From Casuarius casuarius (lineage: Eukaryota > Chordata > Aves > Casuariiformes > Casuariidae): a stretch of DNA of 64,000 nucleotides. The notes under the pieces are model-generated. The model was not told where the DNA came from. It ran no database searches and saw only the letters and a list, made by a program, of their open reading frames with translations. The stretch lies in assembly GCA_003342895.1 (NCBI GenBank), contig PTFA01000031.1, forward strand, positions 4,565,178 through 4,629,177. Direction: 5' to 3'. A program made the position numbers and the translations under genes. Shown piece by piece: positions 1 to 11,048 of this stretch. Every line of letters begins with the position of its first letter. Within the stretch, counting starts at the first letter, position 1.

Positions 1-129
1 CACAAGGCACCCGAGAAAAACAAACTTAAATATACAGTGTTTTAACCAGATATTCACAGGCAGCAAAATCCCCTTTTCTGCAGATCACCCCCTAGAGAAA
101 GCAAGGAGCCCACTCAAGCCGCAGCCCCC

Positions 130-655
130 CCCGAATTTCATTGCCAGGGCCAAGGCCATAGCTGCGGGCCGCCCTCCCCCGGCCGCGACGAGCGGGCGAG
201 GCACGGACCGAGGAAAGCCCCCGCTCCAGCCTCCGAGGAGCAGGACCCTAAGGAAAATATCCCCTTGCTTAAACACAGAAGGACGCCGGGCCGACGGGGC
301 GGCCGGCCCGCCCAGCAGCGCCGCCCCGCAGCGCCGCCTGTCGCTGCCCGGCGCCGTCGCAGGCCGCGGCAATGGCGGCCCCCAGAGCCCACGCGTGAGC
401 CCTTCCGCTGACCGCCGTGCCGTGAGTGCAGGGGCAGCGGGGGCCGGGGCGCGGTGAGGGCAGTTACGGCCGTTAGGGCGGTTACGGCCGTTAGGGCGGG
501 GCCCCGCCGCCCCTTCTCCGGGCGGCGCGGCGCACCCGGGCGGGACCCCTCTCCCCACCCCTTTGGCGCGCTAGGCGCTGCACAAAATGGCGGCCGCGGG
601 GCCGGTGGCGGAGGGGCGCTGCGGGGCGGGGGGGTAGGGAGCGATCCCACACCTG
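130..655 (+). promoter_or_regulatory. COA1: CpG-island promoter, probable COA1 start
   Basis: This block is very rich in CpG and GC and is flanked by ordinary AT-leaning DNA, the pattern of a vertebrate housekeeping promoter. It contains two YY1-type ATGGCGGC motifs in + orientation (372-379 and AAAATGGCGGC at 584-594), G-rich Sp1-like boxes (597-635) and no clear TATA box. Possible splice donors are GTGAGT at 422-427 and GTAAGA at 655-660. YY1 motifs of this type usually sit just downstream of the start and point with transcription, which favours rightward initiation. The first COA1 coding exon begins with an acceptor and only 9 nt of leader, so an upstream first exon must exist, and this is the strongest CpG island in the 44 kb before it. 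The assignment to COA1 is inference. The island could also fire leftward; I recall BLVRA on that side in human. Confidence 0.6.
463..498. repeat. 18-bp tandem duplication inside the CpG island
   Basis: Two exact head-to-tail copies of an 18-bp unit, 463-480 and 481-498. Each copy contains the self-complementary core ACGGCCGT and CCGTTA, the reverse complement of the Myb-type site TAACGG. The duplication therefore doubles any factor site in the unit. The array is short and could be a lineage-specific slippage product. Confidence 0.9.
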
Positions 656-669
656 TAAGAGCAGTATTG

Positions 670-707
670 AATAAAAGGAATTGCGGGCGTGTTAAAAAAA
701 AAAAAAA
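670..707 (+). other. AATAAA followed by A14 tract
   Basis: AATAAA at 670-675 is followed, after 18 nt, by 14 adenines (694-707). This is the geometry of an mRNA 3' end copied into DNA, but no gene body is recognisable upstream because the CpG island abuts it. It may be coincidence, or a short promoter-proximal polyadenylation site next to a chance A-tract. Confidence 0.3.
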
Positions 708-3700
708 GCGATAGCAGTGCAGATGTAAATGGGATAACCGAGGTGTGGAACAGCTGTACAACCAGCTGCCTGTGTTCCTGCCAAGCAAGCAGGCTTAACA
801 GAGTAAGAGGATGAGGGAGTGCAGTAATTAAACGTACATCATCTCGCAGCACGATTACCAGAACAATTTTAGTGGTAATTTTATATTTAAATACATCTTA
901 ACCGTTTTTAGAAACGGGATGCGAGACAGATTCATCTAGCAGGCTGTAAACCTGATAAACTGAGAATGCTTGAGTAATTATAAAGCTCTGAGGGCTGGTT
1001 TCCTCTAAGGCTAGTTTCACCCACTTAAATATAAGTTTCATTTCCAAGGGCTGTGCTGCCCGGGGAATGTGCTGGTGCGTTTTGGCTGGATAAGGCGTAG
1101 GCAGCAGTCACTTCGGCCCCAGCATGTGGAGGGGGCAGACTGTATCAAACCTGCAGGAAAGTGAAAATGGGCATGGAGCCACAATACTCCATGCTGGAGT
1201 AAACTGCTGGCAGAAGCATAGCTAGCAAGATTTGAAGAAACAGGGTTAATTTAAAGCAAGTCAGCCATGGTGACTCTTGCCCATCTACTGAGGAACCTAA
1301 GGCCAGATTTGCTTTGCCACTCAAGTACAGCTTGAGAAGTGACTCATGATCCTTAAGCATGTATTTTTAATATTCATTCTGATGCCACAAACAGAAAAAG
1401 TTGCTATTTCTCCCCCCCTTTAAAAAACCCAAACCCTCCAGTTTAAGATCATTCTTGTCACTAAACCACGCTATTTTCCCCACCCCTTTTTACTGTTCAT
1501 TTTATCATTTTAAGGCCTTTAATATTTTATATAGATGCATCTCCATAGTTGGGTGTACTGCATTCATTTCTTCTTAGTGAACCAGGCAGGAGACCTGATC
1601 TGAGTTGAAACTAACCCAGCAAACTCCTTCTGCCTCCCAGCCTGGCTGTTTTTAACCCAGACCCATTACTTTCTGCTGATTTACATGAACTCTTAAAGCT
1701 CCATAAGCGAGTATGTAGTGAGGGGTATAAGAGTGGGCTGGATTGCCAGTTTTCGATAAAGTATTGAAACATAAACATGAGTCTCCCCTCTCAGGCCAGC
1801 TTCACAGGTTGGAGTAATAGCAGGCTGTCACAGCAAGATGGCCCTATTCCACTGCTGCAGCAGCTGCAGGGCTCATATCAGATTAGGGATCCAGTGGGTT
1901 TTAAAGTCGATTTTCCATTGTATCGCAGCTTGCAAACATGACATACCCTGCAGCTACGCAGTCCAGCAGGAGGGAGGGAGAAGGGGCAAGAGCACCTCTT
2001 TCAGCAGAAACTTACAGCCACACTTGGGCATTAAAGCTGCATTAAATTGCCTCTTAACCTTTCGGTTTGATTCGACGCTTTGACTCACAAGTTTGAGTGG
2101 TAAACAGGTTTCATTTCATGCAGTAGCCCATGTTAAAGTTTTTCATGCTTGAGTGGAGGTTCATGTAGAAAAGACAGATGTGCGCATGTTGATTGAGAGA
2201 TGACAAAATACTGTATTTTTGGCAGCCTGCTGCATAAAGATCATTTTTTCTTAGTTAAGACTTGAAAGGAATTGCTGGTCCTCAGCTTCTTAACTTTTCT
2301 TTGCACTTTTTATGTTGTGTGTTCAGTGCAGTTTGGCTGATTTTGGATATTTCAGCATCTTAAAAATTGTTACTTTGCTAGTTTAAGATAACATAATTTA
2401 TTGCATTTATTTCCCCTAAGGAAGAAAAGATTCTCATCAAGAGGTGGGTGAAGAGGTTAGTTAAACTTAAAGTGTCATTTTTTTGTTAGATGAGCTTTAA
2501 TTTGGACTCCTGTAAATTGAATGGAAGAACACGGGGAATGGAGATAAGGAGCTTTTGTGATTAGAAGAAAAATAAAACCCAAACCCTTCATTACTATCCT
2601 ACAGCCTTTTCTAAGTAGCACTTTGCTGTTACAGTTCTGGAATTAATGAAGTGTGCATGGATTATTGCTGCATGTATTTTACTTCAGAGCTGGTAATTCC
2701 TTAGAAGTCAGAGGCTCTGCATGGCTGTTGAAATGTACTTTTCTTGGCCACTTTTCTAATACAGGTTTCTGGGTTTTGCCTCAATGGCAGAGTAGCAAAA
2801 AGAGTAAAATACATCCTTACATTGGCAGATCTGGCCCCGGCATAAGACAAAGCGGGAGGAAGGATTGATGCTGGGGGCTTTCATTAGACTCAACGTATTA
2901 CAACTAAGTCTTGTTGCCCACACAAAGGGACAGGCATATGTGTGTCTTCTCCAATAACATGGCCATTATGGCAGTTGACCTGTAGTTTATACCAGCTACA
3001 GACTAGTCAACACAGGTGAATGTGACTTACCTACTAAACACCAGAGCTGCCATCCAGCATGGCTGTTTCACAACAGTTTCTCTGATTTGACCCAGAATGA
3101 CTTACCTAAGAAAGTCTGCAGGACAGGCCTTTGAGCAGCAGGATTATGTGACGGCAAACCTCCTTGTGGTTGTTCTGAGAATTATGATTGATCTTGAGAT
3201 ACAGATTTGAAGGCCACATCAGCTCTAGTGTAGTTTTGTTCAGAGAGACCTCACCACTTGTCTGAGTCTTGACTGTACTGAAGTGCCACAGAAGCAGAAG
3301 TCAGCAACGGATGTGCACGAACACTTGATCTTGAAATGCTTGCATATTCAATGGAAAATAAAAAACTTAGTTGGATTTTTCTTTTGGTCCCTAGAACTGT
3401 TAGTGACTAGGTCGAGAACTTAGAGTGTGATTTTGCATAGCTGAGGAGGTTGCAGAAAAAGGTTGCATTGTTTCTCAGTTTCTCTAAGTAGCAGTTACAT
3501 GACCGTAAAGCTAGTGTGGGAGGTAACCTCTTGAAGATGCAGACTTATTTTTTCTGTTCAATATATCATAAGGAATAGAAACAATTCGAGAGCATACTTC
3601 AGAAAAGCCATTTGATATGCAAGTAAGAGCTTGAAACTTTACTAAAATGGTTGCGCTGTGTAAATTCAGTGTTGCATCTTAGCCTTTCCCCATTGTGAGC

Positions 3701-4749
3701 AGCTTGAAAAGCATCACTGGCTACTTGCACTGCAATTTGCTTTTAGAAGTGCTTCAGGCATGCATTCTGGTACTAGAGTGTCTTTGGTTATGTGATAAAA
3801 TACTTTATTGTGGTGGGGTAGGGGTTAGTCTTTTAAGAACTGCACAGCAGTAGTTTGTTGTAATTATACCCCCCTCCCGCAGGGCAGGGTAATTTGTTCC
3901 TCTTGCTATTACGTACTTACGTTAAATGATTGTACAGCATACCACAAGCAAACACTACATAGTTCCTGTTTCTGGAGCTGTCTCTTACAGAATGGTTTCA
4001 GATTATTCTGCATAACCTCAGTATGTAGCAGATTGGAGGCAGTGGCAGGGTGGGAACAAAAATTAAGTTGTTTCTGCCATTAATTTAAGCACAACAATAA
4101 ATATAGTAAGACTAGTCATCCTTTGCCTACAAGGGGATTCTGCAGTCATGTTATTAGACCCCTCATAGATCAAACTGGAGACGTGAACAGGAAGTGTTTT
4201 CCTTTTTTGTATCTGTAGCTGTATCTGCTTTGAAGAATGGCTTCATAAGCTTCTCCCATTATTAACTGACAAAGATAGAGATCTTCCACATCCCTGTGTG
4301 CTGCACTCCAGATGCAGATTAACTTCATTAATGCCAGCAGTAATTTCCCGGTCTGTCTGACAGGTGTTGGTCTATATTCCAGTACTACTGTAGATGCTCA
4401 CTTTGATGATCTGAAATGAGTTAGAGCCAAGAGTGTGCTTTTGAAGCAGATCATCTCCATGTACTGCACTTTGGCTTGAACTTGAAGTTCTTTCAGCTGG
4501 ACCTCCAGAAGCTGCACTTCAGGAGTGTGCCAAATGCCCTCCAACTCCAAGTGGGTGCTAGAGTCCGTAAAACTAGGCAAGAGCTAGTCCAAACTAACCA
4601 CATCCTCCCAAAACTCACATAGTGGGAGCAGAGCCTTCAGCATCAGATGTTTTGATTTACAGATCTGCACTGTTTGCTGATCTAGATACAGCAGTCATAA
4701 TTATAAAAGAGATCAGTCTAACTTTCAATCAGTTAGAAATGGATCTATT

Positions 4750-4773
4750 GGGACTCTCCCAGAAGGGAGTCCC
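4750..4773. repeat. Short hairpin-forming inverted repeat
   Basis: Arms GGGACTC(T)CCC and GGGAGTCCC can pair around an AGAA loop with one bulged T. It is too short and too isolated to call an RNA gene. Confidence 0.4.
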
Positions 4774-7700
4774 ATAGGGAATGGGAGCACTCTCAGGGAA
4801 TTTTGATCCAGTAAAAGTCTAGCAGAATCCCAAAGATCAACTCTTGGACTTTCCAGCTTTTAATGCTTTCCAGGCTTTTAGTGGCCCACAAGAATCTCTA
4901 GCATTTCTTGTATAATGTTGTAGAAAACCACAAACTGAGGGAGTAAACAAGGGTTAGTTTCTTATACCGATATCTAGACTGCTTGAAAAGAGGGACATAT
5001 TTGAACAACATTCATTTTAATGTAACATGCAAAGTCATTCGTCTGAGGATGGGGTAATGTATGTAGGGTCTTTAAAAGATGGGAGACAACAGTCAGGAAT
5101 GCAGAGGCATTTGTATATACAGGGTGAATAGACTGCTCAACAAGAGCTCTCTGTACCAGGTTGTAGTGGAAGGAATACCAGTCCTGGGCACATAAGCAGA
5201 GAGACAGATTAGCAGTAAAGCAGGGATTGATGTCCTGTTCATGGCATAAGAGGGAACCATGAAGACAGTGCTAGCATTAAAAGCAGGCAGAGAACTTTAA
5301 GTTGAAAGATTAGAGAGAGAACTGCAAGAATTTACTCTGGAAAGCATACTAGATAAGACTTGAGGAGGCATGTTTAGAGGCAATTCAGTTGATCTCCATA
5401 TAGGTATTTTTAGAGATTTCAACTGGGTTGAGTAGTTTTAGCCTGCTAGAAGAAAGAAGCATGAACCAGTGGGTGAAAACCAGAGCTGGAGACAGGTGAA
5501 ATTCAGGAATAAGGTATATGTTTTCACAGTGAGGAGAACAAGTCATAGAACAGCTTATTTAGCAGCACAGTAGTTTTGTTTGAAGCCTTAAAATTAGGAA
5601 TGGGTATTGTCTTAAAGATCCTTTGGGTCTTGTCAGCTCAGCGTAGACATCACTAAGGAAGGTTCTTTGACTTATGGACAACATGATCTCATTTTCTGTT
5701 GGCCTCTCCCCAAAACTGGATTGCTCCAAAACGTACAGTAAGCATCTCTTCAGAAGCCTTCCCTGAAAGCTGCCTTGCCAAGCAGTCGACAAAGTCATTT
5801 TTGCTTTATGCTATCTGTCCATCATTATCCCCAGCCATAAGAGAAGAGAGACTGCAAAGAAACATTTGCCACGCTTAATGGGGCTACTGGTCCAGCAGGT
5901 ATGTTGTTATTGAACATTTGGGGAAAAAGACACAGGATATCTGTCTAAATAGTGGCCTGACACTATTCCCCCGTGACTTAGGATATCAGGCATTTAACCT
6001 ACAGTAAAAAATTTTAGGATTAAATTTTTGCTATGCCCCTTTACTGTTGTTTTTCCTTTGGATTCTGAGAGCTTCAACATGATTTAGGTCATGTACCAAG
6101 CCATGTTGATTACTAAGTTTAAATGGATGAATGATGATGTTTATTCCACTAGAACTAGAAAGCAACTGTCAGCACTTACAGCTGTAAAAAGCCTGAGAAA
6201 ACCCTCTGTTAAATAGAAAACAGAGAACTGCATACACATTATGAGAACTGTGGTTGTCTAAGTTTAATCCTGGCATCCAGGAACATTACCCTGGTTTCTA
6301 CCAGAGATGTATATTAGTGGACATAGCTGAACAAGCACTGAAAGAGAAAACCAAAAGCCTGTCTGCTTCAGAGCCTGCAGTACATTTACAAAGGTACAGC
6401 ATATTAGCACAACTGAAGAAGAAAAGTTGTTATATATGTGAATAACCATAGGGATTTTTTTTTTTATCACTACACTCAATCTAGGCAACAGCACAGATAC
6501 AATACCACTTTAGCAGAAGTGCTGGTTTGTTGCAGTACAGCATTTCTACACACTACATAGCTGGAAAGCCTACCTACCTTAAGAGATGATATACAATAAA
6601 TAGTACCTTTAAGATTCCCTATGCAGTACGGAGTAAGTTGAGAGATACCCAACAGAAGCTGGCACACATCAGTTGGGAAAAGACAAGTAATAGCTTACCA
6701 AGAGTCCCATTTACACCAAATAACAGCCTTCAGTCCTTTGAAAAAAAATCAAATCCTGTATCCTAACACATTTTTAAACAGTTAGTCACCTGCCTAAGGT
6801 ATCTGTAGACTCCAGCTGTAGAATGACCCTTCTTGACCCTGGAAGCTCTCAGATGCCCTCTTTCAGTTCCTGCCTCCTATCATGGGCTGCTTTTATCACC
6901 TTTCTCCTTCAAGCCTCCCAGGTGCAAGGCTTCCCGTTGGAAAATGTACTCTTTAACTCTTCCTTTCCCAGAAGTGTTGAGCGGCATGTTGCCCCAGTCT
7001 TTCCCCTGCTGGGTATGGAGACCCTGGTCCTGAAACACAAATGTTCCAGGTTTTGCATAAGTAAAAATGAGTTGTCTGAATTTACATTTATTTCCTTTTT
7101 TCCAGTCAGAAATTAATTTTAAGTTCCACAGGCTTCTGAGTAAATGATTTGAAATCTAGGAGTGTATGTGGGTTACAGTCCCTGTTAAACACAGGATGTT
7201 TTTTCCCCTTCATTACAAAATCTACAGTGATCTCCATTTCGTCTTCCATTTAATTAGAGTTTTGCCACAAACTTAAGTAGGAGTTAGTTCAGATCCCAAA
7301 TTCATTAAAGCAGTGGAAAGATTTACTCCAAATGTGGGATATAGTAGAAGGATGATTAGAAAAGGAGCACTCCCTTTTGCCTGACAAACATGCCCAAGCT
7401 TGATGAGGTTCTTTCCTAAACCTAAACTGTGAGCAAGCAACCATGCAAAGTTACAAACCTGTGTATGGGATGCTGCATACATCTCTTGGAAATCATGAGC
7501 AAAGCTAATTCTAATCTTGACCTCACTGAAGTTGGTGAAGTATTTTCCATGTACTTGAATGGAGCCAGGATTTTACTATAGGCTCTTACTCTCTTATTTT
7601 GCAGGAGTTAATGTATACTGCACAGTAAATGTCACTGAAAATTGTTTTAGCCACCCCTCCCCCCATTCTCCCTTTATGATAATTGAGTTTTAAAACACTT

Positions 7701-7839
7701 TCCTCAACCTTCATCATCTCCATTCCCCTTTTTATATGAGAAAGTGAATAAATATCCCTCCAGCGTTCTGCTTGAGCAATACCGTTGGCATCGCTTTTAC
7801 ACTGTATTAATCGTAATGCACACTAGTATGATGTCTTCC

Positions 7840-7920
7840 ATCAGAATTTCAAAGCACTTAACAAATATTAATTAAGTATTGCGTCTCTGTGAGGTATGTG
7901 AGTAATTAATTTTATAAGCT
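7840..7920. repeat. MIR-like ancient SINE tail fragment
   Basis: The stretch reading TTTCAAAGCACTTAACAAAT, followed by CTGTGAGGTATGTGAGTAAT, closely follows the tail shared by MIR/CORE-SINE relics of amniotes as I know them. The copy is strongly diverged and has no target-site duplication that I can see. The family is assigned by eye. Confidence 0.55.
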
Positions 7921-8276
7921 AACACCATATAAAGGAGAGAGAAGGGCGGATTCTCACACTGGTACATAGCCTTATATTAGTTTACAGTTATTTTCTTCAC
8001 AGGTGTCTGGACCTGAAATAAGTTCCTAATGCAGCTTTGGTAGTGGCCACAGCAGCAGGAACGTTTTTTTGAAGCTTAACTGCAAGATGCCTCTCACCTT
8101 TCTGTTAAGTGAAAGCGTGTCCTTTCACTTTTGTTGTAAAATGAAGTTATGGTACATCAGGTCAGTAGAGAAGGTAGGAGAAGAGTCTGGGGCTTGAGCT
8201 CCAGCCCTGCCTTCAGTTCCTTAGAACAGCTGTTCCTAGGCTTCTCACGTCCCCTGGTTGCTTTTCTACAGGTAGA

Positions 8277-8328
8277 GAAGGACTTTCTGTATGTAGTATG
8301 CTGAAGGACTTTCTGTATGTAGTATGCT
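8277..8328. repeat. 26-bp perfect tandem duplication
   Basis: Two identical 26-bp copies in tandem, 8,277-8,302 and 8,303-8,328, each containing TTTCTGTATGTAGTATGCT. Perfect identity suggests a recent duplication or an assembly artefact. Confidence 0.9.
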
Positions 8329-8541
8329 GCCTTTTCCCAGGCACGTTTACTCTTTCTGCCTGGAAATCACATTTAGGCAGATTTTGAGGACTTCGTAAAT
8401 TTGTCTGGGGTTTCCAGATGTCTGGTAGCTTTAGGGAGCAGATACTTCTCAACTAGCTGCTGCATGTCTGGAAACTCTGGACATAAGCGTGGCAAGCATG
8501 CACTGCAGTCACACAACATGAAGCAGCCTAGCGGGAGCAGC

Positions 8542-8555
8542 TGTGTGTGTGTGTG
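8542..8555 (+). repeat. (TG)7 microsatellite
   Basis: Seven uninterrupted TG units in non-coding DNA. Confidence 0.9.
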
Positions 8556-11004
8556 CTTTGCTGCCTAGCCATGTATAGTGAGTATAAAACTCTTCAGAAA
8601 CAGCACTCACTCTGAACACACTGTGCAGCTGCAGTGACTCTGTGCAGTCAATGCAGTGCTTTAATGAAGGGACTACGCAGTTATTTGCATATAGATTATA
8701 TATACATCCATGGGTTCCTAGCTGTGCTGCAGTTAACTGCGTATGCACATGCTTTTTTTCTGCCCAGGAAATCCTCTGCAGATGTGTGAGATTCCTACCC
8801 CTCAGGTTTGCCTTCTCACATCCATCCCCCTCCTAAACAACATTGATCAGGACCCGCTCTTGTTCCACTTCTCCCTTCTGCTTCCTCTTCCCATCCTATG
8901 ACATGTCCTTATGTTGAGAGTGTGCTTCCCCAAAATGCATGGAGACAATTTCTCCATTCACCACCAAAAGAGATGTGACAGTCCCTGGTCCTTCTCCCTG
9001 CCAGGTCCCCTTGCTCTTGGTCGTCTGGCTGCTTACCTTGCACCAGTTCTGGCATTTGTTGCATCCCTCCATTAGCCCTCCATTTAACCAGCTAGCCTGG
9101 ATGAAAAATAACAGAAAGGCAGATAGTTTTCTGCTGGAATAGCGAGATAAATCAGCTCTCAGAATGATAAATGATAAAGGTAAATGATCTGAGGAGTACC
9201 CGAACAAGTACTTCCTCCCCAGCTTCCCCTGAGTGGGGGAAAGTTTGCAGCCAGGAGGCTGGGAAAGAGAGAGGGAGACTTGTCCTTTCACTTGTGTAGC
9301 AGTGACTCGTTACCTCAGCTCAGCTGCTGCAGTGGTTCGACTTCCGTCTTTCTTTTGCAGAAGAGAGGCCCTACTTTGCCTCCCTCTCCCGTGTCGTTTA
9401 CAGCTTTGTCATTCCATTTGGGGAAATTTGGGGAGTTTCTGAGTTTTGTCCACACCTCCGCAGAAGAATTGTATTTTTTTGTAGGGTTATCAGGGATTTT
9501 CTGTATCGTGTTCTTAGAGGCAATTACGTAAGAAATGTCTTTAATATACTTCTGTGGCTTAAAGCCAGTTGGGTTGGTTTGGGGGGTTCTTTTTTCTTTG
9601 CCCAGCTATTCCTATATCAGAGGCTAAAAACATTGTTACTGTGATGTTCAGAAACCTCCCTACTTTTTAAACATACTTATTCTGATACTAAGATATCCTC
9701 AGAAAAAGCTTTGAATCCTGTCACTTCCCCACTTCAAAGTGTTACTTGTTTTTAAACTGGACTTAAAGCTGAATACAGCTCCCATATCTTGTGGAATCTG
9801 TCCTTCAAAATTAAACAGAAATTTGAGAAGCTTCTGATGACCGCCTTGGAGAGTGTCATGCACATGATATCTTCTCTCCAACCCTCTGCAAAATTAATAA
9901 AAAATTTAAAAAACAACAGATTTTTTCCAACTCCATTACAGATTTGAGCTTGAGCAGAAAATCAAAACATGATCAAATGCTGATTATTCCTTCAGTATTG
10001 TTTGATATAAGGCTTCAGCACATTAATAAGGGAATTAGATATCCATCTGCCACAGTGGTGGAGTGCTGAGGATCAAAAGCACATTCTCATCTGCTTGACA
10101 GACACACCCAGTGTTCATTCATTAGTGGCATACTTTTAGTGTAGGTTATAACTGTACACATCCTACAACAAAGCCATGCCATGAAGGCCCAGTCCGTAGG
10201 GAAGGCAGAGAGCAGAAAAAAAAGTCACATTGATTAAAGCATTCTCAGCGGCTGAGAACATCACTAACTCTGACAGTTTGCTGTGAACTTTGAAAGGGTG
10301 GGAAGAATAACTGCGCACCATCGTCTTTGTTTGATGGTATTGTTCAGAGTGAATGCCCCACTGATAAAATAATTCTTGATAAAACACACTGTAGCTTTCA
10401 GAAGTCGTACGATCAAAGCATACTCGGTGGGTTCGTGTTGAAGTGAAGTATCAGCATTCTGTAAAATATGCTCAAATTAGCAGTTTGGGCTGTCCATCTG
10501 TCTTGGTGACAGAAAGTGAAGGTCTAAGTATATGTATTTTAAACCAAATACAACCCATTTTATGTTCAGCAGAGGAGAAAGAGGCCGTCCTTTCCTGAAA
10601 GAGGAAAGAGACAAAACCCATCGTGTTTGTCCTTATATTCATGCCGTAGGAATCTCTCTAAAGACCTAAACTTTAACTGGAAGGTACAAAACATTTCCCT
10701 GTTGGTTTTGTGTTTATATAAAATTCATTTCCTCACCTCCAGTTTAGGAAAATCCCAGTTGTAAAGAGGCTAGCTGGGCAGATTGCAGGTCAAATTCGTT
10801 CCTGGCCTGGTGGTGTTGAGGTAGCGGCAGTACCTCAGCAGTGAGTTTGGCCCTTCCTTTCCATGAAAGTGAAAGTGTGTGAGCCAGGCGTTTCGGGAGC
10901 CTGCAATGTAATATGCCTGGGGATTGTACACAGCTAATCCTCTTTATACTTTGCTGACTGTAACCTGCTTAGTCTTACATGAAGTGTATTCCTTGTCTTT
11001 TTGT

Positions 11005-11048
11005 GAGCCTGATCCAAAGCCTGTTGAAGTCAATGGAAAGAGTCCAGG
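11005..11048. repeat. Ancient amniote interspersed-repeat relic
   Basis: The motif GAGCCTGATCCAAAGCC followed by TTGAAGTCAATGGAAAGA matches a repeat signature I recall as common in bird and reptile DNA. I cannot name the family with certainty. Related signatures appear at about 30,595, 43,930, 46,562 and 61,900. Confidence 0.45.

Larger units (their letters stand above)
656..7835. other. Non-coding stretch after the CpG island
   Basis: I see no recognisable exon here on either strand. The open frames are all under about 100 codons and resemble no protein I know. If the island at 130-655 starts COA1, this is the beginning of its long 5' intron. Minor items are an AATAAA plus A14 tract at 670-707 and a short hairpin at 4,750-4,773. 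Confidence 0.6.

Noticed and set aside
1..130. BLVRA first exon on the - strand
   Set aside because: Expected on this side from human gene order, but no recognisable BLVRA sequence lies inside the window.
454..714. Frame with repeated RAVTAV residues in the CpG island
   Set aside because: The residues come from the 18-bp DNA duplication, and the frame ends in a poly-Lys stretch encoded by the A14 tract; no sign of coding.
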